DNA from: Deltaproteobacteria bacterium
GTDB taxonomy: Bacteria; Bdellovibrionota; UBA1018; UBA923
Direction: 5' to 3'
DNA: 11,837 nt
NCBI GenBank assembly: GCA_016194795.1
Contig: JACQAX010000058.1
Location: 1-11,837 of the forward strand
In this document: in pieces, positions 1 to 6,899 of the stretch
How positions within the stretch are numbered: the first letter of the stretch is position 1
How the letters are laid out: each line of letters opens with the position of its first letter
The notes under the pieces: generated by a model
Seen by the model: only the letters and a program-made list of their open reading frames with translations
Told to the model about the DNA's origin: nothing
Databases searched by the model: none
Position numbers and translations under genes: made by a program

Positions 1-454
1 CGAGGCCCTCGTCAAGGACGTCGTCGCCAAGGAAAACCAGTCGGGCCTCAACTTCAACCTCTCGCTGCGCTCGTATCCCGTGATGGTCGGCTTCGACTTC
101 TACGTCGCCAAGCTTCCGGCGATGCGCCTGAGCATCGGCTTCTTCGGCGGCGTGGCGCTGGCCACCTCGTTTGCCAGCGAGGCCGCCTCGCTGCAGACGC
201 CGAACATCGTCGTGCTCCAGCGCCAGCCGTTCACCTCGTTGCTGCGCGCGAACCTCACCCGCCCGCTCGGGCGCATCCTGTCGGTTTTCATCGAGCTCGG
301 GTACCGCTATCTCCGCACCGAGGACATCGACACCTCCTCGGCCAACCAGGTTTCGGGCGGCGCGGGCGTTTTCGCCAAGTCGGGCGTGTTTCAGCCGCGC
401 GCGATCGACCTTTCGGGCGTCACGTTGGGAGTGGGTCTGGGCGTCCATTTCTGA
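1..454 (+). CDS. C-terminal part of a probable outer-membrane beta-barrel protein (5' end outside window)
   Basis: The reading frame (first full codon at base 2) is open from the left edge to a TGA at 452-454, so about 150 C-terminal residues are visible and the start is missing. The translation has short alternating hydrophobic/polar segments separated by turns and ends in a Gly-rich amphipathic strand, GVTLGVGLGVHF. A terminal Phe on an amphipathic last strand is the usual recognition signal for the outer-membrane insertion machinery, so a surface barrel is the best reading. No family-specific motif was recognised. Internal GTG/ATG codons at 80-85 are unlikely starts, because the frame is open and barrel-like upstream of them. 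The fold is inferred from strand periodicity and the C-terminus only. Confidence 0.6.
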   Translation, partial: EALVKDVVAKENQSGLNFNLSLRSYPVMVGFDFYVAKLPAMRLSIGFFGGVALATSFASEAASLQTPNIVVLQRQPFTSLLRANLTRPLGRILSVFIELGYRYLRTEDIDTSSANQVSGGAGVFAKSGVFQPRAIDLSGVTLGVGLGVHF

Positions 455-519
455 CGGCGAAGACCTAGGTTTTCCGGACACACCCACGGCCTAACCCCGC
501 GAGCTCACTCCGGGCGCCG

Positions 520-536
520 TTGGCATCCCGCGTGCT
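520..536 (+). promoter_or_regulatory. Candidate sigma-54 (-24/-12) promoter upstream of the HD-GYP gene
   Basis: TTGGCATCCCGCGTGCT has TGGCA at the -24 side and TGCT at the -12 side, with exactly 10 nt between the GG and GC dinucleotides, as in sigma-54 promoters. Three of the less conserved central positions differ from consensus. Transcription would start near 547, leaving a leader of about 50 nt before the ATG at 600. Chance matches are plausible in DNA this rich in G and C, and no activator site was identified. Confidence 0.25.
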
Positions 537-554
537 TCATGCAGCCTCGGATTC

Positions 555-580
555 GCGCGCGGACAATGAAGCCCGCGCGC
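555..580 (+). other. GC-only hairpin in the leader of the HD-GYP gene
   Basis: GCGCGCGG (555-562) and CCGCGCGC (573-580) are perfect reverse complements around a 10-nt loop. There is no following T-tract, so it is not a typical intrinsic terminator for the upstream barrel gene. It ends 7 nt before the GGAG ribosome-binding site at 588-591 and could affect translation or mRNA stability. The structure is visible; any role is inference. Confidence 0.35.
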
Positions 581-599
581 TGGCGCTGGAGTATTACCG

Positions 600-2018
600 A
601 TGTTCGTTCCCAAATGTCCGCCTTTGCTCATCGTCGACAACGACCGCGAGTTCCTCGAGAAGCTTTCGACCGAGGCGGCCGCGCAGCTGAGCGAGCCCGT
701 GCTCGCGAGCTCGGTCGAGGCGGCCCAGACCGCGCTGCGCGGCCTGGGGCGAGGCTACGCCGGCATCTTCGTCAACCCGGCGGTCTCGGAGTCGGCGGGC
801 CTCGAGGTCGTGCGCGCGGCCATCGAGAAGCATGCGGGGACGCCGATCTACCTGCTCTACGACGACCTGAGCGCCGGCCTGCCGCCGATCGAGGAGCTCG
901 ATCGCCTGAGCGTGCAGGGCGCGTTTCACAAGCCGCTGGGCTACGACCGCATGCTCGAGATCGCGCAGCCGTTCATCGAGGCTCTCGACCTCGACCCCGA
1001 GCTCGAGCAGGCGTTTCGGACCGACGATCCCGTGGGCTCGGTGCTCTCGTCGACGGGCGCCGAGCTCGTGCCGATCCGCGCCGCGAACTTCGTCGCGGGC
1101 AAGCGCTCGTTCTTCGACGTCTACGTGCGCATCGGCGCGGCGAAGTTCGTGAAGGTGCTCAAGGCCGGCGACGGCTTCGAGCCGGCGCGGCTGCTCGGCT
1201 ATCTGCGCAAGGGCGTCGTGTTCCTGTATCTTCGCCGCGAGGCGCGCGATTCGTACCTCGCGTACTGCGACCGCGTCGCGCGCGGGCTCGTGCGGGCGGC
1301 CGAGGCGCCGCTCCGGCTCAAGGCCTCGCAGGCGCTGCATTTCGGCGAGGAGACGGCGAAGTTCCTGCGCGAGCAGGGCGTCGAGGACGAGTCGCTCCGG
1401 CACGCCTTCGGTTTCGTCGACACGATCCGCGAGCTGGTGCGCCAGCACGACCTGGCGCTTGATCCAGCGCTGAGCCGCTTCCTTGACGATCTTCTCACCT
1501 ACGAGCATGGCGTCTCGACCACGCTGGTCGCCTCCCTCCTTTTCAAGCCGCTGCAGATCACCTCCGAGCGGGTGCAGCGGATGATCGGCATGGCGAGCCT
1601 GCTCCACGACGTCGGCGTGACCTTGCTGCCCGAGGAGCTGCGCCACAAAGACGAGGCCCTGATGAGCTTCGAGGAGCAGCAGCTTTACCGCGCCCACCCG
1701 AGGCTCGGCGCCGAGCTCCTGCGCGACCTTCCGCGCGTCGACGACGTCGTCGTGCAGGCGGTGCTGCAGCACCACGAGCGTCGCGACGGGAGCGGCTACC
1801 CGAATGGCCTGGGCACCGGGATGACGAGCAGGGTCGCCGAGCTGATCGGCATCGCCGACGAGTTCCTGCACCGGCTGGCGGTGGCCCGCCGCGACCGCGC
1901 GCGGCGGCCGTTCGAAGAGATGAAGCTGCAGGTTTTTGACGGGTTTTCGGCCGAGATCGTGAACGCGTTCTATAAGGCGATCATGCCGCGCGAGGTGTTG
2001 CCTGTGGACGACGAATAG
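600..2018 (+). CDS. HD-GYP domain protein with a degenerate receiver domain
   Basis: This 472-residue protein begins at ATG 600, with GGAG at 588-591 eight nt upstream. Residues 9-125 are receiver-like (LLIVDND at 9-15, K111 in HKP). The phospho-acceptor position is Asn59, and the usual Thr/Ser is Tyr87, so phosphorylation in the normal way is not expected. Residues about 145-230 form a separate alpha/beta segment (VYVRIGAAKFVKVLKAGD, then a Y-L-R-R-E stretch) that I recall from other HD-GYP proteins but cannot name. Residues 310-472 carry the HD-GYP core: H336-D337, H366-P367 and the HHERRDGSGYP signature at 391-401. The Lys that usually follows HD-x-G is Val340. HD-GYP domains generally hydrolyse cyclic di-GMP, and the metal-binding set looks mostly intact, so either activity or a signal-binding role is possible. 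The gene stands alone and converges on the ThDP enzyme gene 10 nt downstream. Confidence 0.9.
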   Translation: MFVPKCPPLLIVDNDREFLEKLSTEAAAQLSEPVLASSVEAAQTALRGLGRGYAGIFVNPAVSESAGLEVVRAAIEKHAGTPIYLLYDDLSAGLPPIEELDRLSVQGAFHKPLGYDRMLEIAQPFIEALDLDPELEQAFRTDDPVGSVLSSTGAELVPIRAANFVAGKRSFFDVYVRIGAAKFVKVLKAGDGFEPARLLGYLRKGVVFLYLRREARDSYLAYCDRVARGLVRAAEAPLRLKASQALHFGEETAKFLREQGVEDESLRHAFGFVDTIRELVRQHDLALDPALSRFLDDLLTYEHGVSTTLVASLLFKPLQITSERVQRMIGMASLLHDVGVTLLPEELRHKDEALMSFEEQQLYRAHPRLGAELLRDLPRVDDVVVQAVLQHHERRDGSGYPNGLGTGMTSRVAELIGIADEFLHRLAVARRDRARRPFEEMKLQVFDGFSAEIVNAFYKAIMPREVLPVDDE

Positions 2019-2028
2019 GCGGAAAAGG

Positions 2029-3780
2029 CTATCCCGTCACCTTACGAACGACCGCGCGCCCAATGAACCGGAACTTGTCACCCAGCGGAAAGCGCTTGAG
2101 CACGGTCTTCACCACGCCTTGCGTGAAGCGCGTGCGCTTGGAGTAGTCGACGCGCACGTCGACGATCACGGGTTGGCCTCGAGTAGCCGCGGCGAGCGCG
2201 TCGCAGATGCGGTCCTTGAGCTGCACGTCGTTCTCGATGGCGATGTATTTCGCGCCGGTCGCGAGCGCGACACCCTCGAGCTTGAGCTGGCCCACGATCG
2301 TGCAGGTCTTGCGGTTGTACGGGATCTCCTGGCCCTGCGAGATCTGCGAGAGCTCGCCGTCGTAGAAGACGAAGTAGGCGATTCCCGCGTTCAAAGTCGC
2401 GGCGGTGAGGATCTCGAGCCCGGTCATCATGAACGCGCCGTCGCCGACGATGCCGACGACCTGCTTCGTCGGATTGACGAGCTTGGCGCCGATCGCGGCC
2501 GGCACGGCGTAGCCCATGCAGTTGAAGTCGGTGGGCGAGACGAAGCCGCGCGGGCGGCGCACCTCGAAGAGCTCGGCGGCGAGAAACGTGTGGTTGCCGT
2601 CGTCGACGACGCAGAGGGCGTCGTCGGCGAGCTGCCTGCGCAGCTCCTCGAAGAAGCGCGCGGGGTTCACCTTGCCCTTGGTGTCGTGGGCGAACCACTC
2701 GTCGCGATAGGCGCGGCGGTCGCGCGCGACCTGCTCGGCGACGCGCGCGCGGCGCGCGGCCCGCTCCGGCGTGTTGCAGCCGCGAGCCTCGAGCTTGCGC
2801 AGGAGCTTCGGCACGGTCACGCGCGAATCGCCCTCGACGGCGACCTTGGCCGGGAAGTTTCGGTGGAAAACCTCCTTGTTGACATCCATGTGGATAAGAT
2901 TGGCGGGCACCTCGCAGCCGAAGCTGCCGGTGGGGATCTCGCCGAAGCGGGTGCCGATGGCAAGCAGGCAGTCGCAGCCCTTGAAGGCGTTCTCGGCCGC
3001 GGGCACGGCCGCTCGCGAGAAACCCATCCCCGTGAACAAAGGATGGTTGCCGGGAAACGCGCTCAAGCCCTGGAGCGTCGTCGAGACGGGTGCACCCAAT
3101 AGGTCGGCGATCTTGACGAGCTCGTCGCTCACGTCGACGGCGCCCCAGCCGACGAAAAGACCGGGCGATTTCGCCGCGAGCAGCAGCTCGACGGCCTGGT
3201 CGAGCGTCGTTTCGGGTGAGACCATCGTGGGCGTCGGCGCGTGGAACGCCGGCACGCCGTCGACGGGGCCCTGGAACAGTTGCAAATTTGCGGGGATCTC
3301 GACGAAGACCGGGCCCGGCGTGCCGCTCGTGGCGATTCGATACGCCTCGAAGATCGTGGGCACGATGTCCTTGTGCTCTTTCACGCGCCACGCGCCCTTG
3401 GTGATGCCCGAGAGCAGCTTCACCTGATCGAGCTCGTGGAGCTGGTAGCCGAACTCGACGTCGCTGCGCGTGCCGCCCGAGATGACGAGCATGGGGATGC
3501 CGTCGAGAAACGCCTCGCCCACGCCGCTCATCGCATGGGTGATGCCGGCCGCGGGCACGATCACGAGCGTGCCGATCTCACCGGGTGACGTGCGCGAGAT
3601 CGCGTCGGCGATGAACGAGGCTCCGCCCTCGTGGGTGACGAGCACGGGCTTGATCTTCTCCGACTTATTCAGCTCGTCGTAGATCTCGGTGTTGTGCACG
3701 CCCGGGATGCCGAAGGTGTGCGAGACGGGGAGCTGTTCCAGGGCGTACCTCACGAGCCACGCGCCACTTTTCTTATTCAT
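2029..3780 (-). CDS. Acetolactate-synthase-like thiamine-diphosphate enzyme
   Basis: This 583-residue protein has the three-domain length and layout of the ALS/pyruvate-decarboxylase ThDP family. The N-terminal pyrimidine-binding domain has FGIPGVHN at 23-30 and the cofactor-activating Glu51 in THEGGA. The central domain spans roughly 190-330. The C-terminal diphosphate domain has GDG at 446-448. The GDG-x-NN motif normally ends NN(G), but here the aligned residues are Tyr473-Asp474-Gly475, so the canonical Asn metal ligand is replaced by Asp. It resembles decarboxylase/ligase members, but the 2-oxo-acid substrate cannot be read from sequence. The frame stays open far upstream, but ATG 3780 is the clear start. 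It has GGGGA four nt upstream, matches the family N-terminus, and makes an ATGA overlap with the FAD dehydrogenase stop. No ilvN-like regulatory subunit is adjacent, which argues against a branched-chain amino-acid synthase. Confidence 0.85.
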   Translation of the reverse strand: MNKKSGAWLVRYALEQLPVSHTFGIPGVHNTEIYDELNKSEKIKPVLVTHEGGASFIADAISRTSPGEIGTLVIVPAAGITHAMSGVGEAFLDGIPMLVISGGTRSDVEFGYQLHELDQVKLLSGITKGAWRVKEHKDIVPTIFEAYRIATSGTPGPVFVEIPANLQLFQGPVDGVPAFHAPTPTMVSPETTLDQAVELLLAAKSPGLFVGWGAVDVSDELVKIADLLGAPVSTTLQGLSAFPGNHPLFTGMGFSRAAVPAAENAFKGCDCLLAIGTRFGEIPTGSFGCEVPANLIHMDVNKEVFHRNFPAKVAVEGDSRVTVPKLLRKLEARGCNTPERAARRARVAEQVARDRRAYRDEWFAHDTKGKVNPARFFEELRRQLADDALCVVDDGNHTFLAAELFEVRRPRGFVSPTDFNCMGYAVPAAIGAKLVNPTKQVVGIVGDGAFMMTGLEILTAATLNAGIAYFVFYDGELSQISQGQEIPYNRKTCTIVGQLKLEGVALATGAKYIAIENDVQLKDRICDALAAATRGQPVIVDVRVDYSKRTRFTQGVVKTVLKRFPLGDKFRFIGRAVVRKVTG

Positions 3781-5408
3781 GTTTTCCCCGCGATGGATCT
3801 TGCCGCCACGCGCCCGGTCAGCACGCAGCCGCCCAGAAAGGTTCCCTCGAGCGAGCCCAGCCCGTGCGCGCCGCCGCCGCCGAAGCCCGCCGCCTCGCCC
3901 ACGGCGAAAAGTCCCGGGATCGGCCGGCCGTCTTCCTTCAGCACGCGGCACGCGAGATCGGTCTGGATGCCGCCGAGGCTCTTGCGCGAAAGGATGAACT
4001 CGCGGATCGCGATGAGCGGCATCGCCTTCTGGTCGACGATCTTCTGGTACTTGCACATGCGGATGCGGTCGCCCCGGTTGGCGCGAAAGCTCATGATGCG
4101 GCGAAGCTGGTCGTCGCAGAAGTAGGCCGGGCCGCGGTCGCACTGGTCGTCGTACTCGCGGATGGCGTCTTCCATCACGCGCAGGTCGACGCGGTGGCCG
4201 TCGAGGCCGCGCTCGTTCATCTTTTTGACGAGGTCGGAAAGGTTGTAGGCCACGACGATGTCGTCGGGGCATTCTTTGATGAGGCGCGAGACCATCTCTT
4301 TATTGCCGAAGATCAGGTTGCGCAGCAGCTTGAGCTTGCTCTTGTAGCGGAACGCGGTCATGAAGTCGCAGCCCGACACGGCGAGCTCGGTGATGGCGAT
4401 CTTCCAGTTCATCACCTGCCACGAGTACTGGCCCGGTTGCTTGACGATCTGCTCGACCGCGTAGCGCATGTCGGTGTAGCCCATCAGCGGCACGGGGCCG
4501 ATGCGCTCGCCCTTGGCGTTCATCCAAAGGGCGGAGCGGGGGGGGAGCAGGCTCAGGCCGTCGGCGGGCCTGCGCTTGGCCGGGTGGTGCACGCCCGCGG
4601 CGTAGTGCCACTGCTTGTCGAGGTGGGTGACGCGCGCACCAAGGTCGGCGGCGCTATCTTGAAGAAGCCCGTCGCCGAAGTCGTGCGCGCCGTTCAGGAT
4701 GATTTTCGGAGGCGTGCCCCAGTCCTTGTACCAGTTGGCGCGCACCTTCGAGAGGTCGCCGCCGCACATCCCGCCCGAGGCGATGACGACGTTCTCGCCG
4801 CGCGCCTCGTACGCGCTTCCGTCGGCCATCGACTTGCCGTGCACGCCGACGGCGCGGCCGTTCGTCACCGTGAAGCCACTGACCTCGTGGTCGTAGAGCA
4901 GCTCGAGCTTCGCGCGGTTGGGATGCGCTTCGAGCGCGTTCACCAGGCGGAAGATGATCTCGTAGCCCGTGCCCCAGGTGATGTGCCAGCGCGGCAGGCT
5001 GTTGCCTGGCCGGAACATGCCGCGCTCGGGCCAGTTCACGAGAGGGAGGAACTCGATCTTCTTGTGGGTGAGGAACTCGAAGATCTCGAGCGAGTTCTCG
5101 CAGTAGTATTTCGCCCAGGCGCGAGGCCACTCGTTGTCCGAGTTGGGGGCACCGAACTGCGCGAAGCTCTCCCAGTCTTTGAGGGCGAGCTCAGGCGAGT
5201 CTTTGATGCGCATGCGGCGCTGGTGGGGCGTGCCGATCATGTGCACGCCGCCGAAGCTCTCTTTGGCCAGCCCGCCGAGCTTGTCGCGCGGGCCCTTCTC
5301 GATGACGAGAACTTTCACGCCGCGCTCGAGCAGCTCGTAGGCGGCGGTCAGGCCCGCAAGCCCGCCGCCGGCAATGACGACGTCTGCCTGGTAGGTTTTG
5401 GTGCTCAA
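3777..5408 (-). CDS. FAD-binding dehydrogenase (KstD / fumarate-reductase flavoprotein superfamily)
   Basis: This protein of about 543 residues has an N-terminal dinucleotide fold with GGGLAG at 14-19 and Glu38 ending the second strand (VLVIEKG). Further family blocks are HITWGTG (142-148), a second glycine cluster near 211-217, and the FAD-contacting C-terminus GLFAVGEAAGFGGGGAHG at 499-516. The overall pattern (ELALKDW, WGTG, LGGIQTD, LEGTFLGGC) matches what I recall of a group annotated only as putative FAD-binding dehydrogenases, related to 3-ketosteroid dehydrogenases. No signal peptide is seen, so it is probably cytoplasmic. The start is TTG at 5408-5406: GGGGAG lies 7 nt upstream and the Rossmann strand begins eight residues later, with no suitable ATG. 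Its TGA overlaps the next gene's ATG (ATGA), so the two products are translationally coupled. The substrate is unknown. Confidence 0.85.
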   Translation of the reverse strand: MSTKTYQADVVIAGGGLAGLTAAYELLERGVKVLVIEKGPRDKLGGLAKESFGGVHMIGTPHQRRMRIKDSPELALKDWESFAQFGAPNSDNEWPRAWAKYYCENSLEIFEFLTHKKIEFLPLVNWPERGMFRPGNSLPRWHITWGTGYEIIFRLVNALEAHPNRAKLELLYDHEVSGFTVTNGRAVGVHGKSMADGSAYEARGENVVIASGGMCGGDLSKVRANWYKDWGTPPKIILNGAHDFGDGLLQDSAADLGARVTHLDKQWHYAAGVHHPAKRRPADGLSLLPPRSALWMNAKGERIGPVPLMGYTDMRYAVEQIVKQPGQYSWQVMNWKIAITELAVSGCDFMTAFRYKSKLKLLRNLIFGNKEMVSRLIKECPDDIVVAYNLSDLVKKMNERGLDGHRVDLRVMEDAIREYDDQCDRGPAYFCDDQLRRIMSFRANRGDRIRMCKYQKIVDQKAMPLIAIREFILSRKSLGGIQTDLACRVLKEDGRPIPGLFAVGEAAGFGGGGAHGLGSLEGTFLGGCVLTGRVAARSIAGKT

Positions 5409-5415
5409 GCGCGTG

Positions 5416-5431
5416 CTCCCCTTTAGGGGAA
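5416..5431 (-). promoter_or_regulatory. Hairpin sequestering the ribosome-binding site of the FAD dehydrogenase
   Basis: On the transcribed (minus) strand TCCCC-TAAA-GGGGA forms a perfect 5-bp stem, extendable by one U-G pair, with a 4-nt loop. The 3' arm GGGGA is the Shine-Dalgarno of the TTG-started FAD gene. The hairpin lies in the 31-nt gap after the phospholipase-like gene's stop, so it could limit translation of the downstream pair until unfolded. The structure is visible; regulation is inferred. Confidence 0.4.
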
Positions 5432-5439
5432 CAACTCTA

Positions 5440-6807
5440 CTAGAAGAGTTTGAGGTTGAACAGGTTGAAGAGCTGCGCCGGGGCGAAGCGTTGGAGCAGC
5501 GACTGGCGCGGCGCCTCGTAGGCGTGGGCGGCGAGCTCGAACATGACGGCCGAGGCCGCCACCGCGTAGTTGTACTGGTACTTGAGCTGGTCGCGCACCC
5601 AGTACTCGCGCAGCAGCTCCTTGCAGCTTTCGCCACTGAAATAGGTGCCGTTCGGGAGCACCGTCGCGAAGTCGTCCCACGAGTTCTCGGGCGCGCCCCA
5701 CTGCCAGCGCGCGCTGTCGAAGGCGATCGCCTTCAGGCGGTCGCCGACCGAGAGGTTGCTGCTCGGGTTGAGGGCCGGGCGGCTCGCGAGGATGTCGGCG
5801 ATGATGCGCTCGTCGTAGAGGCGCCCGCACTGGCCGGTGATATGGGCGCCGAAGTTGCCGGCGTCGTAGGCCTTGATGCTGATCTTGTTCTCGGTGCCGC
5901 AGTCGAGGCTGTCGCTCAGGTCCTCGAGCTCTTGATGGCACCAGTCGCACGTGCCTTCGGCGTGCTGGGGCACGGTCAGGTCCTGCGTCAGGTGCAGCAC
6001 GATGCCGAGCAGGTCGAAGCCCTTGGGCAGGCCCTTGATCTCGCCGCGCCAGTAGTGGTGGTTGTAGCTGCCGTTGGAGAAGAGGCCGGTAACGACCGGG
6101 ATGTTGTCGTTCCAGCTGTCGACGAAGTCGCCCGCCGCGCGATCCGACTTCACGAGCGCGTTGAAGGCCATCTGCGCGGGCGTGCTGGCTGGCGGGAAGT
6201 AGGCGTCGTTCGCGTCGTTGTCGTAGAAGAAGAGGTTGTTCCACTGCTTGGTCGTGCCCTTGAAGCCCAGGTTGTACTTTCCGAGCGGGATGCCGTGCTC
6301 GGGGTGCGCGGCATTGACGCCGCCGAGCGCGCGCGAGACCGAGCCCCAGACGGTCACGCTCGGGTAGTCGAGGTAGCCGTCGTTGTTTTCCCGCGAGCTG
6401 TCGTTGTAGTTGTAGCCGTCCTTGTCCCAGTATTTTCCGGGCACGGTGACGTCGATGAAGTGCTGCAGGCGCGTGAACATCGCGTAGGTGTCGCCGCTCT
6501 GGGCGCCGGTGAACGGGTCGTGGAACCAGGCTTTGAGAAAAACGTCGGTGCGGTAGTCGGTATCGACCGTCGCGCGCACGAGTGTCTCTTCGAGAAACCC
6601 CTGGTAAGCGCCTTCGACGCCGAGCCAGCGGTCGGTGTCGGCGTAAACGTGCGCGTGGGAGCGCAGGTAGTTGAGCGCGTTGCGCGTCATCATCTCGTGC
6701 GAGAACGGGTTGTAGCAGAAAGCGTCTTTGGGAAAGAACAGGATGGCGGCAGCCGCCGCCCATGCCAGCAAGGCCTTGAACAGAGTCGAGCGAAACGAGA
6801 TTTCCAT
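5440..6807 (-). CDS. Secreted zinc-dependent phospholipase C / S1-P1 nuclease-fold protein
   Basis: From ATG 6807 the protein has 455 residues. Residues 1-31 look like a signal peptide: Arg6/Lys11, then the hydrophobic run ALLAWAAAAAILFF, and a probable cleavage near Cys31. The signature H272-x3-D276-x5-H282 followed by H291-x3-E295 matches the zinc-dependent phospholipase C pattern (H-x-x-x-D-x5-H ... H-x3-E). His37, Asp82 or Asp84, and His96 (WFHDP) fit the remaining ligands of a three-zinc site. The N-terminal Trp that supplies a ligand in classical members is not seen. The His96-to-His272 interval is about three times that of small phospholipases, implying large insertions. Substrate (phospholipid, nucleic acid or other phosphoester) is undetermined. 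The start is uncertain: 6807 has a weak GAGAG site and gives a normal signal peptide, whereas ATG 6852 is also in frame and overlaps a possible leader peptide. The FAD dehydrogenase begins 31 nt after its stop. Confidence 0.75.
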   Translation of the reverse strand: MEISFRSTLFKALLAWAAAAAILFFPKDAFCYNPFSHEMMTRNALNYLRSHAHVYADTDRWLGVEGAYQGFLEETLVRATVDTDYRTDVFLKAWFHDPFTGAQSGDTYAMFTRLQHFIDVTVPGKYWDKDGYNYNDSSRENNDGYLDYPSVTVWGSVSRALGGVNAAHPEHGIPLGKYNLGFKGTTKQWNNLFFYDNDANDAYFPPASTPAQMAFNALVKSDRAAGDFVDSWNDNIPVVTGLFSNGSYNHHYWRGEIKGLPKGFDLLGIVLHLTQDLTVPQHAEGTCDWCHQELEDLSDSLDCGTENKISIKAYDAGNFGAHITGQCGRLYDERIIADILASRPALNPSSNLSVGDRLKAIAFDSARWQWGAPENSWDDFATVLPNGTYFSGESCKELLREYWVRDQLKYQYNYAVAASAVMFELAAHAYEAPRQSLLQRFAPAQLFNLFNLKLF

Positions 6808-6848
6808 ATCTCTCAAACGGGGCTTCAGTACTTCAGCCGTCCCGCGCA

Positions 6849-6892
6849 TCATCCTTGTGCGTGGGCAGGGCTCATCGATAAGCCCCCTCCTT
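6849..6892 (-). promoter_or_regulatory. Strong Shine-Dalgarno and possible 8-codon leader peptide before the phospholipase-like gene
   Basis: AAGGAGG (minus strand, 6892-6886) is the best ribosome-binding site seen in the window. It is 10 nt upstream of an ATG at 6875 that opens a frame MSPAHAQG ending in TGA at 6851-6849. That stop overlaps, as ATGA, an ATG at 6852 in frame with the phospholipase-like protein. This could be a leader peptide coupled to the main gene. It could also be coincidence, since the peptide is only eight residues long. Confidence 0.3.
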
Positions 6893-6899
6893 GAAATCG

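Noticed and set aside
594..1871. 425-codon open frame on the minus strand opposite the HD-GYP gene
   Set aside because: It is antisense to a clearly homologous protein. Its Arg/Leu/Ala/Val-rich, motif-free translation is typical of mirror frames in GC-rich DNA.
3781..4272. N-terminal extension of the ThDP enzyme upstream of 3780
   Set aside because: The extension is an Arg/Pro-rich out-of-frame reading of the FAD gene. The family N-terminus, Shine-Dalgarno and ATGA overlap all point to 3780.
3864..5426. 520-codon plus-strand open frame across the FAD dehydrogenase gene
   Set aside because: It is the complement of a gene with intact FAD-binding motifs; the translation is low-complexity V/A/R/E and has no family pattern.
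5409..5636. Upstream extension of the FAD dehydrogenase to an ATG at 5636
   Set aside because: It would overlap the phospholipase-like gene, and the added residues are a Ser/Arg/Thr-rich mirror-type sequence. The TTG at 5408 has a well-placed GGGGAG and gives the normal Rossmann N-terminus.
5398..6894. 498-codon plus-strand open frame across the phospholipase-like gene
   Set aside because: The minus-strand frame has a signal peptide and a full zinc-ligand set. The plus frame is a V/A/R/E-rich mirror with no recognisable motif.
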